From: Candidatus Sulfopaludibacter sp. SbA3
Lineage (GTDB): Bacteria; Acidobacteriota; Terriglobia; Bryobacterales; Bryobacteraceae
Direction of reading: 5' to 3'
DNA: 64,000 nt
Assembly: GCA_945890485.1 (NCBI GenBank)
Contig: CAMDCN010000002.1
Coordinates: 372,001-436,000 of the forward strand
In this document: positions 54,899 through 64,000 of the stretch, one piece after another
How the letters are laid out: each line of letters begins with the position of its first letter
Position numbering within the stretch: the first letter of the stretch is position 1
Notes under the pieces: model-generated
What the model was told of the DNA's origin: nothing
The model's database searches: none
The model's input: the letters and a program-made list of their open reading frames with translations, nothing else
Program-made: the position numbers and the translations under genes

Positions 54899-55567
54899 CT
54901 AAGCCGCCGAGTAGCCGCCGTCAATCGGGATCACTGCGCCCGTCATGAAGCTGGCCGATTCGGAACACAAGAATAATACCAGCGGCGCCAACTCCTCCGG
55001 CTTGCCCCAGCGCCCCATTGGCGTCCGGCCCAACAGTCCCGCCGCCCGCGCCGGATCGTCCTGCAGCGACTGCGTCAGCGGCGTCGCAATCCATCCCGGC
55101 GCAATCGCGTTCACCCGAATCCCATCTCCAGCCCAAGCCACCGCCAGCGACCGCGTCAACTGCGCAATCGCCCCCTTGCTCGCCGCATACGCCGGCACCC
55201 GCGGCCCGCCGAAAAACGTCAGCATCGAAGCAATGTTCACAATCGAACCGCCCGCCGCCGCCAACTTCGGCTTCGCCGCCACGCAGCACCGCATTGCGCC
55301 CGTCAGGTTGATATCCAGCACCTGCTGAAACACCGGGATCTCGAACTCCGCATCCCGCCGGATCACCCCCGCCGCGTTCACGAGAAAGTCCACCCGGTCC
55401 AAGCCCGCAAACAAAGCTTCCACCGCCGCGTCATTCGTCACATCGAACCCCGGCAGCCCCGCCGCCACGGCCTTCGCCCCGGCGCTTTCAAACGCCACCA
55501 CGATCGCCGCGCCAATCCCGCTCGTCCCGCCCGTCACCACCGCAGTTTTTCCGCTGAAATCAAACAT
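54899..55567 (-). CDS. Short-chain dehydrogenase/reductase
   Basis: A 222-residue SDR from the ATG at 55567 (MFDFSGKTAVVTGGTSGIGAAI); the ATG at 55579 would add four residues. Motifs: TGGTSGIG at 11-18, NAAGVIRRD around 80, IVNIASMLT with the catalytic Ser, YAASKGAIAQLTRSLAVAW with Tyr and Lys, and the ending PIDGGYSAA. The protein is somewhat shorter than usual because the strand after helix B is compact (GLPGFDVTNDAA). It is the first gene of the unit with the cupin, and is divergent from pdxH with only about 30 bp between the two starts. Confidence 0.87.
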   Translation of the reverse strand: MFDFSGKTAVVTGGTSGIGAAIVVAFESAGAKAVAAGLPGFDVTNDAAVEALFAGLDRVDFLVNAAGVIRRDAEFEIPVFQQVLDINLTGAMRCCVAAKPKLAAAGGSIVNIASMLTFFGGPRVPAYAASKGAIAQLTRSLAVAWAGDGIRVNAIAPGWIATPLTQSLQDDPARAAGLLGRTPMGRWGKPEELAPLVLFLCSESASFMTGAVIPIDGGYSAA

Positions 55568-55596
55568 GGAAACATCCATTATGGGGGAATACGAAT

Positions 55597-56241
55597 ATGC
55601 AGACATCGGACCTGATTCAAGGACTTCGCAAGAGCTACGAAACCGGCACGCTCGAAGAGGCCAACCTCCTCCCGGACCCCATCCACCTCTTCCGCGAATG
55701 GATGGACACGGCCGTCGAAGCCAAGCTCGAAGAGCCCAACGCCATGACGCTCTGCACCGCCACTGCCGACGGTATGCCCGACGGCCGCATCGTCCTTCTC
55801 CGCTCGTTCGACGAGCGCGGCTTCGTCTTCTTCACGAACTACGAAAGCAGCAAAGGTAACCACCTCCTCCTGAACCCCCGCGCCACGCTCGTCTTCCTCT
55901 GGCACGCTCTTGAACGCCAGATCCGCATCCAGGGCGTCGTCGCGCGCGTCAGCGCCGCCGAAAGTGAAGCCTACTTCCGCACGCGTCCCCGAGGCCACCA
56001 ACTCGCCGCCTGGACCTCCCCCCAAAGCCAACCGCTCTCGCAGCGCGCCGAACTTGACGCCCGCCTCGCCGAACTCGAAACTCGCTTCCCCGAAGAGGTC
56101 CCCCTCCCCGATTTCTGGGGCGGCTATCGCCTCGTGCCCCAACGCCTGGAGTTCTGGCAAGGCCGCAAAAACCGCCTCCACGACCGCTTCGCCTACACTG
56201 CTGAAGCCGGCCTCTGGACCATCACCCGCCTGGCCCCCTAG
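55597..56241 (+). CDS. pdxH: Pyridoxamine 5'-phosphate oxidase
   Basis: The 214-residue FMN-dependent enzyme that makes pyridoxal 5'-phosphate from PNP or PMP in the cytoplasm. It has EPNAMTLCTATADGMPDGRIVLLRSFDERGFVFFTNYESSKG (seen as motifs NAMTLCTATADG, GRIVLLR and FFTNYESSKG), FLWHALERQIRIQG for FMN contacts, RPRGHQLAAWTSPQSQ, WGGYRLVPQRLEFWQGR and the C-terminal RLHDRF...RLAP, all in standard order. GGGGGA eight bases ahead supports the ATG at 55597. Its stop forms a CTAG with the convergent DUF2959 gene. Confidence 0.96.
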   Translation: MQTSDLIQGLRKSYETGTLEEANLLPDPIHLFREWMDTAVEAKLEEPNAMTLCTATADGMPDGRIVLLRSFDERGFVFFTNYESSKGNHLLLNPRATLVFLWHALERQIRIQGVVARVSAAESEAYFRTRPRGHQLAAWTSPQSQPLSQRAELDARLAELETRFPEEVPLPDFWGGYRLVPQRLEFWQGRKNRLHDRFAYTAEAGLWTITRLAP

Positions 56242-56876
56242 TTCGTCGGCAGCGTTGCAAGAAATTCATCGGCCTCTTTTGTTGAGGCCTCAATGTCCGC
56301 CACCAGTCTCGTCACTTCGGCGTCCATCTTGATCACGGTCATCTTCAGCGAACTCACGGCCTCCGCATTCAGGTTGTGCTTGATGTAGAGCACCTGATCC
56401 TCAAACGCCTTCAGCACCGGCTTCGCCCTCCGCTCCACGTCTTTCATCTTCTTGATCAACGGCGTGTACCGCGCCCGCGTGTCCCGCATTAGCACCCGGC
56501 TCTTTGCCTTCAAGTCGCGGTTGCCCATGGCCTCGATCTCCGTCTCCCATTCCGAGAACATGTCGCCGCTCACCTGCTCGATCGAGTCGATCCGATCGCT
56601 GACTTTCTTCGTCCGCTCCGCCGCCTCGTCGTACTCTTTCTTGAGCTTCTTGTAGATCTCTTCCGTCTTCCCGCCCGTGAACCCGGTCACCGCCTGGAAC
56701 GCCTCCAGCGTGGTCTTGTACTGCTCCTTCGCCTTCTCCTGGTCCTGCCGCCCTTTCTTCACCCGGTCGATCAGAATGTCGCGCTTCTCGTTGCCCAGCT
56801 TCTCCTGCGCCTTGTAGTAAAGGCTCTGGCAGCCGGAAAGAAGAAGGGCCGCCAGTAAAAGCGGAAGCGTACGCAT
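56238..56876 (-). CDS. DUF2959-type lipoprotein
   Basis: A 212-residue probable lipoprotein (MRTLPLLLAALLLSGC, lipobox LLSGC) of the DUF2959 family. The mature chain is helical and highly charged with heptad character: YYKAQEKLGNEKRDILIDRVKKG, QDQEKAKEQYKTTLEAFQAVTGF and KEYDEAAERTKKVSDRIDSIE, then KMKDVERRAKPVLKAFEDQVL. It would form a long coiled coil or helical bundle facing the periplasm. The function is unknown. It is separated from the receiver-domain gene upstream by only four bases, but the two have no obvious functional tie. Confidence 0.8.
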   Translation of the reverse strand: MRTLPLLLAALLLSGCQSLYYKAQEKLGNEKRDILIDRVKKGRQDQEKAKEQYKTTLEAFQAVTGFTGGKTEEIYKKLKKEYDEAAERTKKVSDRIDSIEQVSGDMFSEWETEIEAMGNRDLKAKSRVLMRDTRARYTPLIKKMKDVERRAKPVLKAFEDQVLYIKHNLNAEAVSSLKMTVIKMDAEVTRLVADIEASTKEADEFLATLPTN

Positions 56877-56880
56877 ACCC

Positions 56881-57231
56881 TCAGGATAGCGCCGCCAACA
56901 GTCGCCGCCGTGTCAAAGGCTTCGTCAGATACGCCGTAAACCCCGCCGCCAGCCCCCGCTGTTCGTCTCCGTCCATCGCATAGGCCGTAATCGCGAAGAT
57001 CGGAATCGTCTCCAAAGCAGCCTGCGCCCGCAGCGCCCGCAACGTCTCATAGCCATCCGCGCCGGGCATCTGAATGTCGAGCAGAATCAGGTCCGGCGGC
57101 GCCGCCGTCGCCATCGCCACCGCCGTCAACCCGTCGCCCGCCTCCTCCACCGTCCAACCCTCGTGCGCCAATACCGTCCGCAAGAACTCCCGATTACTCG
57201 GGCTATCGTCTGCAATCAACACCCGCCGCAT
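56881..57231 (-). CDS. Stand-alone receiver (CheY-like) protein
   Basis: A 116-residue single-domain response regulator without an output domain. The acidic pair is DD at 8-9 (LIADDSPSNREFL), the phosphorylation site is D52 in LILLDIQMPG, the switch Thr is in FAITAYAM, and the conserved Lys is in YLTKPLTRRR. It lies five bases downstream of the hybrid kinase gene in the same direction, so it is the likely phosphotransfer partner. It could act as a phosphate sink, or by binding another protein. Confidence 0.9.
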   Translation of the reverse strand: MRRVLIADDSPSNREFLRTVLAHEGWTVEEAGDGLTAVAMATAAPPDLILLDIQMPGADGYETLRALRAQAALETIPIFAITAYAMDGDEQRGLAAGFTAYLTKPLTRRRLLAALS

Positions 57232-57236
57232 GCGCC

Positions 57237-59003
57237 CTACTCCGCCGCTCGCAACAGCGCCTGCCGCAAACTCCGCAGCAACAGATCCCGTGTCACCGGC
57301 TTCGTCAACGACGCAAACGCCCCCCGCCGCACCGCCGATTCATCCGCCGCCACCGACGTCACCAGTACCGGAATCTCCCGCGTCTCCTGCAGATTCTTCA
57401 GTGCCGCCAATGCATCCCATCCACTCCCCTTTGGCAAATGAAGGTCCAGCACGATTGCGTCCGGCTGCAGCTCCAACGCCTTCACCAAACTCTCCCGCAC
57501 CGTCCCCGCCGCCACCAACGCAAACCCCTCAGGCTCCAAATACTCACGCAGCAGCTCCAGAGCCGATGGATCGTCCTCCAACGCAAGCACCAGCGGATGG
57601 CTCCGCCGCGCCGCCAACGCCGCCAGAGCCAGCGGCAGGGTGAACACAAACCGGCTCCCTCCCGCCGGCCCATCCTCCATGCGAATGCTGCCCCCCTGCC
57701 CCTCCACCAATCGCCGAGCAATCGCCAACCCTAGCCCCGTCCCCGTCGACCCCGGTCCCTGATAGAACACATCGAAGATACGGTCCCGCAACTCCGCCGG
57801 CACCCCCACCCCGGTGTCCAATACGGCGATCACTCCGAATCCCCCGTCAACGCCGGTTTCCACATACACCCGCCCACCCGGCGGCGTAAACTTCACCGCA
57901 TTCGTCAACAGATTCAGCAGCACCTGCTTCGACCGCATCCGGTCCGCTTCCACCGGCAACTCCGGATCCGCGAGGTTCGCCAGCGCAATCTCCTTCGCCT
58001 CGGCCTGCGGACGAACCATCGCCAGCGCCTCATCAATCAAGTCTCTCGCCGCGAACGTCTCTGGCCGCAGCTCAATCCGTCCGGCCTCAATCTTGCTCAA
58101 GTCCAGAATGTCGTTGATCAACGTCAGCAGATGCTGCGAGTCGCGCTGAATGTGCGAAGCGAACCGCTTCTGCTTCTCGTTCAGCGGCCCCTCCAACTCA
58201 TCCACCAGCAACTCGGTAAACCCGATAATCGTGTGCAGCGGAGACCGCAGTTCATGGCTCATGCTCGCGAGAAACTCACTCTTCGCCTGGCTCGCCCGCT
58301 CTGCTCGCTGCCGTGCTTCCTCGAGCGCCTCCTGAAACCGCCGCTGATCGGAAACGTTCTGCGCCACCATCAGCCGTGCCGGACGCCCTTGGTAGTTCAG
58401 TTCGTGCGACCGGATCTCGTAGTCCGCCTCCACGCGTGGCTGCAGCGTTGCCACACCCAGCGCCAGAAACTCCTCCCGGCTGCAACCCAGCGCCCGCAGC
58501 GCCTCCCGGTTCACGGCCAGGAACGTGGCCGTCGTTGGATCCTCTACCCACGCCGCCACCGGGCTCTCTTCAAACAACAGCCGCGCCTGCGCTTCGCTCT
58601 CCCGCATGGCCGCCAACAGGCTTAGCCGCTCCGTCACATCACGCACCACCGCCGCCGTATGCGTCTCTTCACCCACCCGCAGCGGGCTCAGCGTAATCTC
58701 CACCGGAAACTCTGAACCATCCTTCCGCAGCGCCTGGAACGATAGCCCCGATCCCATCGGCCGCGTCACCGGCTTCGCCGCATACACCTCCCGCCGATGC
58801 TCATGCCCCCGCCGCGCCGCCACCGGCACCAGCGTCTCAATCGGCTGTCCTATCAACTCCTGCCGCCGGTAGCCGAACATCCGCTCACAACTCTGGTTCA
58901 CTAAAACGATCAGCCCTCGCGCATCCACCTCAATCACGGCGTCCGGCGCCGCTTCGAGCAGCGCGACCTCTTTACTGGGTGGCATAGGCAATGGCGTCGG
59001 CAT
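57237..59003 (-). CDS. PAS-PAS hybrid sensor histidine kinase
   Basis: A 588-residue kinase without transmembrane segments, thus cytoplasmic. PAS 1 spans about 20-130 (ALLEAAPDAVIEVDARGLIVLVNQ; FGYRRQELIG), and PAS 2 about 140-235 (FEESPVAAWVED; LGCSREEFLAL). HisKA has the phosphoacceptor in SMSHELRSPLHT near 250. HATPase shows NLLTNAVKFTPPGG (N box), DTGVGVP (G1) and GTGLGLAIA (G2). The C-terminal receiver has EDDPSALELL and VLDLHLPKGSG. ATG 59003 is preferred; TTG 59024 and ATG 58985 are also in frame. The divergent sigma-54 activator lies 56 bp away and may be controlled by this kinase. Confidence 0.92.
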   Translation of the reverse strand: MPTPLPMPPSKEVALLEAAPDAVIEVDARGLIVLVNQSCERMFGYRRQELIGQPIETLVPVAARRGHEHRREVYAAKPVTRPMGSGLSFQALRKDGSEFPVEITLSPLRVGEETHTAAVVRDVTERLSLLAAMRESEAQARLLFEESPVAAWVEDPTTATFLAVNREALRALGCSREEFLALGVATLQPRVEADYEIRSHELNYQGRPARLMVAQNVSDQRRFQEALEEARQRAERASQAKSEFLASMSHELRSPLHTIIGFTELLVDELEGPLNEKQKRFASHIQRDSQHLLTLINDILDLSKIEAGRIELRPETFAARDLIDEALAMVRPQAEAKEIALANLADPELPVEADRMRSKQVLLNLLTNAVKFTPPGGRVYVETGVDGGFGVIAVLDTGVGVPAELRDRIFDVFYQGPGSTGTGLGLAIARRLVEGQGGSIRMEDGPAGGSRFVFTLPLALAALAARRSHPLVLALEDDPSALELLREYLEPEGFALVAAGTVRESLVKALELQPDAIVLDLHLPKGSGWDALAALKNLQETREIPVLVTSVAADESAVRRGAFASLTKPVTRDLLLRSLRQALLRAAE

Positions 59004-59059
59004 CTCAGCGGGAAAACTTTGCAAACGAAGGGCCAGCGTACAATGTCAGGGTGTCTGGG

Positions 59060-60417
<1,358 letters not shown>

Positions 60418-60418
<1 letters not shown>

Positions 60419-60453
60419 ACGGGGGCCCAGACGGGGGCCCAGACGGGGGCCTA
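60418..60453. repeat. Three tandem copies of a 12-bp GC-rich unit
   Basis: The 12-base unit GACGGGGGCCCA occurs twice and then as GACGGGGGCCTA. The array spans from the TAG stop of the NtrC-type gene to the stop of the barrel gene on the other strand (60451-60453), so it fills the whole convergent gap. Each unit contains the palindrome GGGCCC, and the G-runs could stack. It may act as a shared terminator or be a local slippage product; no T-run follows. Confidence 0.75.
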
Positions 60454-62313
60454 ACGGCTCAGCCGCAGCCCCACCGTAATCTGCTGCACCCCAAACGCCT
60501 CGTTCGTATAGAACGCCTGCCCCATAGAAACCTGCCGCCATTCGCCCAGCAGTTGCACGTGCTTCCGCACCGGCACCAGCAGTCGCACCAGCGGTTGATA
60601 GTAACGCGTCGGCCGCGATCCCGCCGACCGGAACAAACTACCGCCCAGCGTCAACGACGCCCGGTTCTTCGGCAGGCTCCACGTCGCCGCCAGCGCCGCG
60701 GTATGCGCGTTGTCCCGGTACAGGCTCCGCAACGATCCATACGTCTCCGGATCCAAAAACTGCAAATCGTTCCACAACGTCGACCGCATGTAGTCCGCTG
60801 TTACCGATACCGTCTGCCGCGTCCACTGCAGCGAAGCGCCCGCCTGCTGCGCCGAGAAACTCAGGTTCACCCCCGGCGTCGGGTTCCCGTTGTCCGTCCG
60901 GCCATACCGCACGCTTGCCTGCCACGCATCGGAAATCCGATACCGCGCCCGCAGCCGCACCTGCTCATAATCCTGCGAGCTTGTCCGGAAGTAAGTGCGG
61001 TCCCCCCGGCCAACCTCCGCGTTCGCATTCACCGTCAACCGGGAAGTCGGCCGCAGCACGAATCCAGCCAATCCCACATGCCGGCGCATCAGCCCCGCCT
61101 CCTGCGCCTCACCCGTCGACAGCGTCCCTCGCCGCACCTGGGCATCGCCCCACAGGTAGCGATGGCCGCCCTGCAGCGTCAGAAACTTGGTCACGTCAAC
61201 AAAGGCCTGCACCTGCTGCTCGCTCTGATTCCAAACCAACCGGTCCGACTCGCTCCGCCCCGGCAGCGCCGTCCGGTCGAGCGTCGTCAAAGCCAGCACC
61301 GCCCCCGCGTTGTGCGTCCGCACCGTCTGCCACGATTCGAGAATCCGCACCCGGCTCCACGGCCGCACTTCCACGTTGAACGCCCCCGAAGTCCGCGGCT
61401 GGTTCGCATACCCGGTCACCAGCGATTGCTGCCCGTTCACGAACCGCAGCGTCTCCAGCCAAATCAGCGTCCCCTGCGCGTTGTCCGTGAACCGCACATC
61501 GCTCTTCGGCTGCGAATAGAAGAACTGCCCCGTCAGGTCCACCCAACTCCAAGGCGAGAACGTCACCTCACCGGACGAATACAGATTCTCGCCCGTCACC
61601 GCATACGCCTGCGTCGCCCGGTCCAGCGCCAGCCGGCGGCCCAGGTACGGCAGCACCCGGTTTCCCGTGTCCCGGCTATCCAGGTTCAGCGTCGTATCAT
61701 CATGGAACCGTCCGCCGCCTTGCTCCAGCGTGAACCGCCAGCGCTCCGTATCGTAGTGGACGCCGCCCCGGAACTGCGTATACCCATAGTCAATCGCCGA
61801 AGCCGCCGGATAGCTGTTCTCGTCCACCACAATCGGGCTCACGCCGAACCCATTGCCGGACTGCCGACCCACGCTGAAGAACGGCTGCAGCCGCTTCCCC
61901 GGCCGCAAATCCAAATCGGCGTTCCACAGCCGCTGCCGCGTATCAAACGACCGCTGGCTAAACGTGTTCAAAGGATTCGCAAACGAGGGCAGGGCATTGA
62001 AGTACGCCATGTTGCGATACGAAAACGTGAACCGGTAAAGCGCCGCCTTGTCCATCGTCAGATGCAGCGAGTTCATCGGGTCGCCCCAATTGGCGCCGCT
62101 CAGCCGCACCGCGTCCAGCCAGCGATTCTCCCCCGGCGTCAACGATCCCGCGAAATTCAAGAGGCGCGGCCCTTCGGCCAGATTGTCGACGCTTCGATAC
62201 GTCTTCCAATCGCCCCGCGTCGAAGGCAGAAACCGGTAGCCCAAGTCCGTAGACACCTCCGGCGCCTGTCCGAACACCGCCATCGGAATCGCGAACCAAA
62301 GTGCCCATCTCAT
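60451..62313 (-). CDS. Outer-membrane beta-barrel, probable porin of a porin-cytochrome conduit
   Basis: A 620-residue exported protein from the ATG at 62313 (signal MRWALWFAIPMAVFG), overlapping the decaheme gene as ATGA. The body is made of alternating beta strands (YRFTFSYRNMAYF, YTQFRGGVHYDTERWRFTLEQGG, VNANAEVGRGDRTYF, VRLRARYRISDAWQASVRYGR), as in large barrels. The layout resembles the decaheme-associated MtrB/PioB type. It has no cysteine at all, so it lacks the CxxC of Shewanella MtrB, and its last residue is Arg rather than Phe. The assignment rests on the two cytochrome genes immediately upstream. It would hold the decaheme inside the outer membrane. Confidence 0.72.
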   Translation of the reverse strand: MRWALWFAIPMAVFGQAPEVSTDLGYRFLPSTRGDWKTYRSVDNLAEGPRLLNFAGSLTPGENRWLDAVRLSGANWGDPMNSLHLTMDKAALYRFTFSYRNMAYFNALPSFANPLNTFSQRSFDTRQRLWNADLDLRPGKRLQPFFSVGRQSGNGFGVSPIVVDENSYPAASAIDYGYTQFRGGVHYDTERWRFTLEQGGGRFHDDTTLNLDSRDTGNRVLPYLGRRLALDRATQAYAVTGENLYSSGEVTFSPWSWVDLTGQFFYSQPKSDVRFTDNAQGTLIWLETLRFVNGQQSLVTGYANQPRTSGAFNVEVRPWSRVRILESWQTVRTHNAGAVLALTTLDRTALPGRSESDRLVWNQSEQQVQAFVDVTKFLTLQGGHRYLWGDAQVRRGTLSTGEAQEAGLMRRHVGLAGFVLRPTSRLTVNANAEVGRGDRTYFRTSSQDYEQVRLRARYRISDAWQASVRYGRTDNGNPTPGVNLSFSAQQAGASLQWTRQTVSVTADYMRSTLWNDLQFLDPETYGSLRSLYRDNAHTAALAATWSLPKNRASLTLGGSLFRSAGSRPTRYYQPLVRLLVPVRKHVQLLGEWRQVSMGQAFYTNEAFGVQQITVGLRLSR

Positions 62314-63206
62314 CGCAAAAAGTCCCGATTCACGTGCGAACCATGAATCTTGGCGTGGCACGAAGTACAGTTCCGGTAGATCGGCAGCCGCAGGTCATGC
62401 ATCCCGGTCGCTACCGAACCCAACGTCCCCGTCCGGTTTGAAGGCGCCGGCAAATTCGAGTGGCACTCGAGACAAAGGTTCATCACCTCCGCCCGGTTCA
62501 ACATCCGCGGATTCGCCGACCCGTGCGCCTCGTGGCAACTCCCGCAACCCTCCAGCCGCATCGGCGCATGTTCAAACGCAAACGGCCCCCGCTTATCCGC
62601 ATGGCAGTTTAAGCAGCCCGGCTCGTTGTTCCGCGTCCGCGCCGTCCCGCGCAGCCCCGCATTCTGCAACGAGCCATGCGGATTGTGGCAGTCGACGCAG
62701 CCAACCGTTCCCTGCGTAATCCGATGCGCATGCGGCCGCAAGAACTGCGAGACCACATCGGAATGGCACGACGAGCACGTCGAAGCCGCCTTCGGCTTGG
62801 CATGATGCACCGAGTGGCAATTCACGCACGACACCTGCCCCGCACTATGCGACCCGTGTACCCGCCCCGCATGCGTCGCCTGATTCTTGTGGCACGTCAG
62901 GCAGGAAGCGTCCACCTCTTTCGCCGGCGCTTTGGCATGGTTTAAGATGAACTTCGCCTCCGCCGCCTCCCCATGCTTCAACCCCGCCCCATGGCAAGAC
63001 TCGCACGAGTAGTCCTTCCAACCCCGGCCAGTGTCCTTCTCAATTCCGCCGTGCCGCGTCTTTAGAAAGGCCTTGCCCAAATCTTCATGACAAGCCAGAC
63101 ACGCCTCCGTGCCCACAAAGCCCGCCGCTTCCCGATCTTTCTTGCCGGGTGCCGCGGCGGCCAGCGAAGCGAACAGCAAAAATGCAAACAGAAAGCGCAT
63201 CAGCAT
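62310..63206 (-). CDS. Decaheme c-type cytochrome (DmsE/MtrA-like)
   Basis: A 298-residue periplasmic cytochrome with a signal peptide (RFLFAFLLFASLAAA). Ten CxxCH haem motifs are visible in order: CLACH, CESCH, CLTCH, CVNCH, CSSCH, CVDCH, CLNCH, CGSCH, CLECH and CTSCH. Number, spacing and the FLKTRHGG start match the DmsE/MtrA-type decaheme family, which carries electrons through a barrel to an outer-surface cytochrome. ATG 63206 is chosen (63200 is also possible). It lies six bases after the OmcA/MtrC-like gene and overlaps the barrel gene, so the three are one transcript. Cytochrome c maturation proteins are not in this window. Confidence 0.93.
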   Translation of the reverse strand: MLMRFLFAFLLFASLAAAAPGKKDREAAGFVGTEACLACHEDLGKAFLKTRHGGIEKDTGRGWKDYSCESCHGAGLKHGEAAEAKFILNHAKAPAKEVDASCLTCHKNQATHAGRVHGSHSAGQVSCVNCHSVHHAKPKAASTCSSCHSDVVSQFLRPHAHRITQGTVGCVDCHNPHGSLQNAGLRGTARTRNNEPGCLNCHADKRGPFAFEHAPMRLEGCGSCHEAHGSANPRMLNRAEVMNLCLECHSNLPAPSNRTGTLGSVATGMHDLRLPIYRNCTSCHAKIHGSHVNRDFLR

Positions 63207-63212
63207 CAACCC

Positions 63213-64000
63213 TTACTGCGCATGCGCTTTGGCGACCGAGAACGCCGCGTTCGGTCCGTGGCAAACGTTGCAGCTCTCGCCCAGCGGAGCCGTCGTCAAT
63301 TGCACATGGGCCGCCGCGTCCTTCGACGTGTGGCAGGAAAGGCAAGCCGCCCCGGCCGGTCCCGGATTCGTCAGCCAACCCCGCGGGTCCACCACATTCT
63401 GTAAATTCTCCGCAATCGGCAAGCGCTCCGTGTTATTGATGTGGCAAGCCGAACAGTTCCGCGCATCGGTCGGCAGAGCCGCCTTGCTGAAGTCGTTCGC
63501 CGAACCGCCGAATCCATAGATCACATAGGGCCGTCCCTGCGTCGTCCCGGTATGAATCCGATGGATCATCGTCGAGAAGTTCACGCTCTCCGCCGGCATC
63601 TGCGCCGGTGTCCGCCGCGCGGCATCCGTCAGCGTCGGGTTGTGGCACTCCACGCAATGCTCAATCTGATTCCGATTCCGCCCATGCGCCTCAAGGTCCG
63701 AATGGCACGTGTTGCACTTATTCAAACTCACAATCGCCCGCCGCGGCTCCACCGCCTTCCCCTCTACGCTCAAGTATGTCGTGACGTTCTTCAACGTGTC
63801 CCGCACCGTCACTGCCGCCCGGCCCGGACCTTCAAAGGTCACGTTCCGATACCCCTCCGCCGTAATCGAGAATGAACCCGTCGCCCCGGCCGGAATCGCC
63901 CTGGCGAAATGGTGAGTTGCCGTTCCACCAGGGTTGGGAGGATCGTTCCGGCCAGCTTCCGACCAATAAGCGGCATAGTCCGATGTCGGACCCGCCAGCA
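63213..64000 (-). CDS. OmcA/MtrC-like multiheme cytochrome, C-terminal part (5' end outside window)
   Basis: The frame is open from the right edge and reads back through LAGPTSDYAAYWSEAG and HFARAIPAGATGSFSITAEGYRN, a typical OmcA/MtrC-type beta-domain end. The haem region then follows, with CNTCH, CVECH, CSACH, CLSCH and CNVCH (five motifs in the window) and the signature SLNKCNTCHSDLEAHGRNRN plus FSTMIHRIHTG. These resemble the outer-surface cytochromes that hand electrons to minerals or electrodes. Lipobox and any further haems lie beyond the window. The apparent GTG start at 63842 is internal. It is the first of the three conduit genes seen here. Confidence 0.87.
   Translation of the reverse strand, partial: LAGPTSDYAAYWSEAGRNDPPNPGGTATHHFARAIPAGATGSFSITAEGYRNVTFEGPGRAAVTVRDTLKNVTTYLSVEGKAVEPRRAIVSLNKCNTCHSDLEAHGRNRNQIEHCVECHNPTLTDAARRTPAQMPAESVNFSTMIHRIHTGTTQGRPYVIYGFGGSANDFSKAALPTDARNCSACHINNTERLPIAENLQNVVDPRGWLTNPGPAGAACLSCHTSKDAAAHVQLTTAPLGESCNVCHGPNAAFSVAKAHAQ

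Overview
The window is GC-rich DNA from a free-living bacterium, most likely an Acidobacteriota of the Solibacter/Bryobacter type (Bryobacterales). The taxonomic pointers are family-level: a duplicated MacB/FtsX-type orphan permease of the kind known as acidobacterial duplicated orphan permease, a DUF1587-1595-1592-1588-1585 cytochrome-like protein paired with a Tat-exported DUF1552 protein, a secreted protein with a tail resembling the Solibacter C-terminal domain, DUF1080, and a porin-multiheme cytochrome module. The species cannot be named from the sequence alone.

Layout. 1-7000: end of glnS, two tandem Uma2-type nucleases, a lytic transglycosylase, a YfhO-like membrane protein, a translationally coupled HPF-like / archaeo-eukaryotic release-factor-like pair, and a phosphoesterase that starts on the last base of speA. 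7000-13900: speA, an SDR, a lipoprotein, a TrmH-type methyltransferase, a secreted GDPD and a secreted propeller protein. 13880-19313: the chromosomal replication block gyrB-dnaN-dnaA (no recF between dnaN and gyrB), with DnaA-box-like sites on both sides of dnaA. 19314-25454: M14 peptidase, tRNA-Gly(GCC), a DUF1080/alpha-toroid fusion and secreted propeller or Ig-like proteins. 25464-32926: a tightly packed seven-gene surface-glycan operon (NeuD-type acyltransferase, three GT4 enzymes, Wzt-type ATPase, coiled-coil FkbM methyltransferase, DegT aminotransferase). 32986-38996: tRNA-Thr(CGT), a YbiT-like ABC-F protein, and a SWIM / SNF2 helicase pair. 39078-47051: a probable six-gene operon of two O-methyltransferases, the DUF1592/DUF1552 pair, a sulfatase and a PQQ/EF-hand propeller. 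47048-50283: two LRR proteins and a decayed general-stress-protein pseudogene. 50284-56876: permease, lipocalin, glycosyltransferase, cupin, SDR, pdxH and a DUF2959 lipoprotein. 56881-60418: a hybrid histidine kinase plus receiver, divergent from an NtrC-type sigma-54 activator. 60451-64000: an outer-membrane barrel, a decaheme cytochrome and the end of an OmcA/MtrC-like cytochrome, together resembling an extracellular electron-transfer conduit.

Gene packing is very tight: many ATGA, GTGA or TAATG start/stop overlaps. Five of nine convergent gene pairs meet in exactly the same way, with both TAG stops sharing one CTAG tetranucleotide. The most interesting items are the OmcA/MtrC-decaheme-barrel module next to a two-component/sigma-54 locus, the HPF-release-factor pair, the methyltransferase-DUF1592-DUF1552-sulfatase-PQQ operon, the CTAG junction pattern, the lack of an obvious strand-skew change at the dnaA locus, and clusters of palindromes inside coding sequence.
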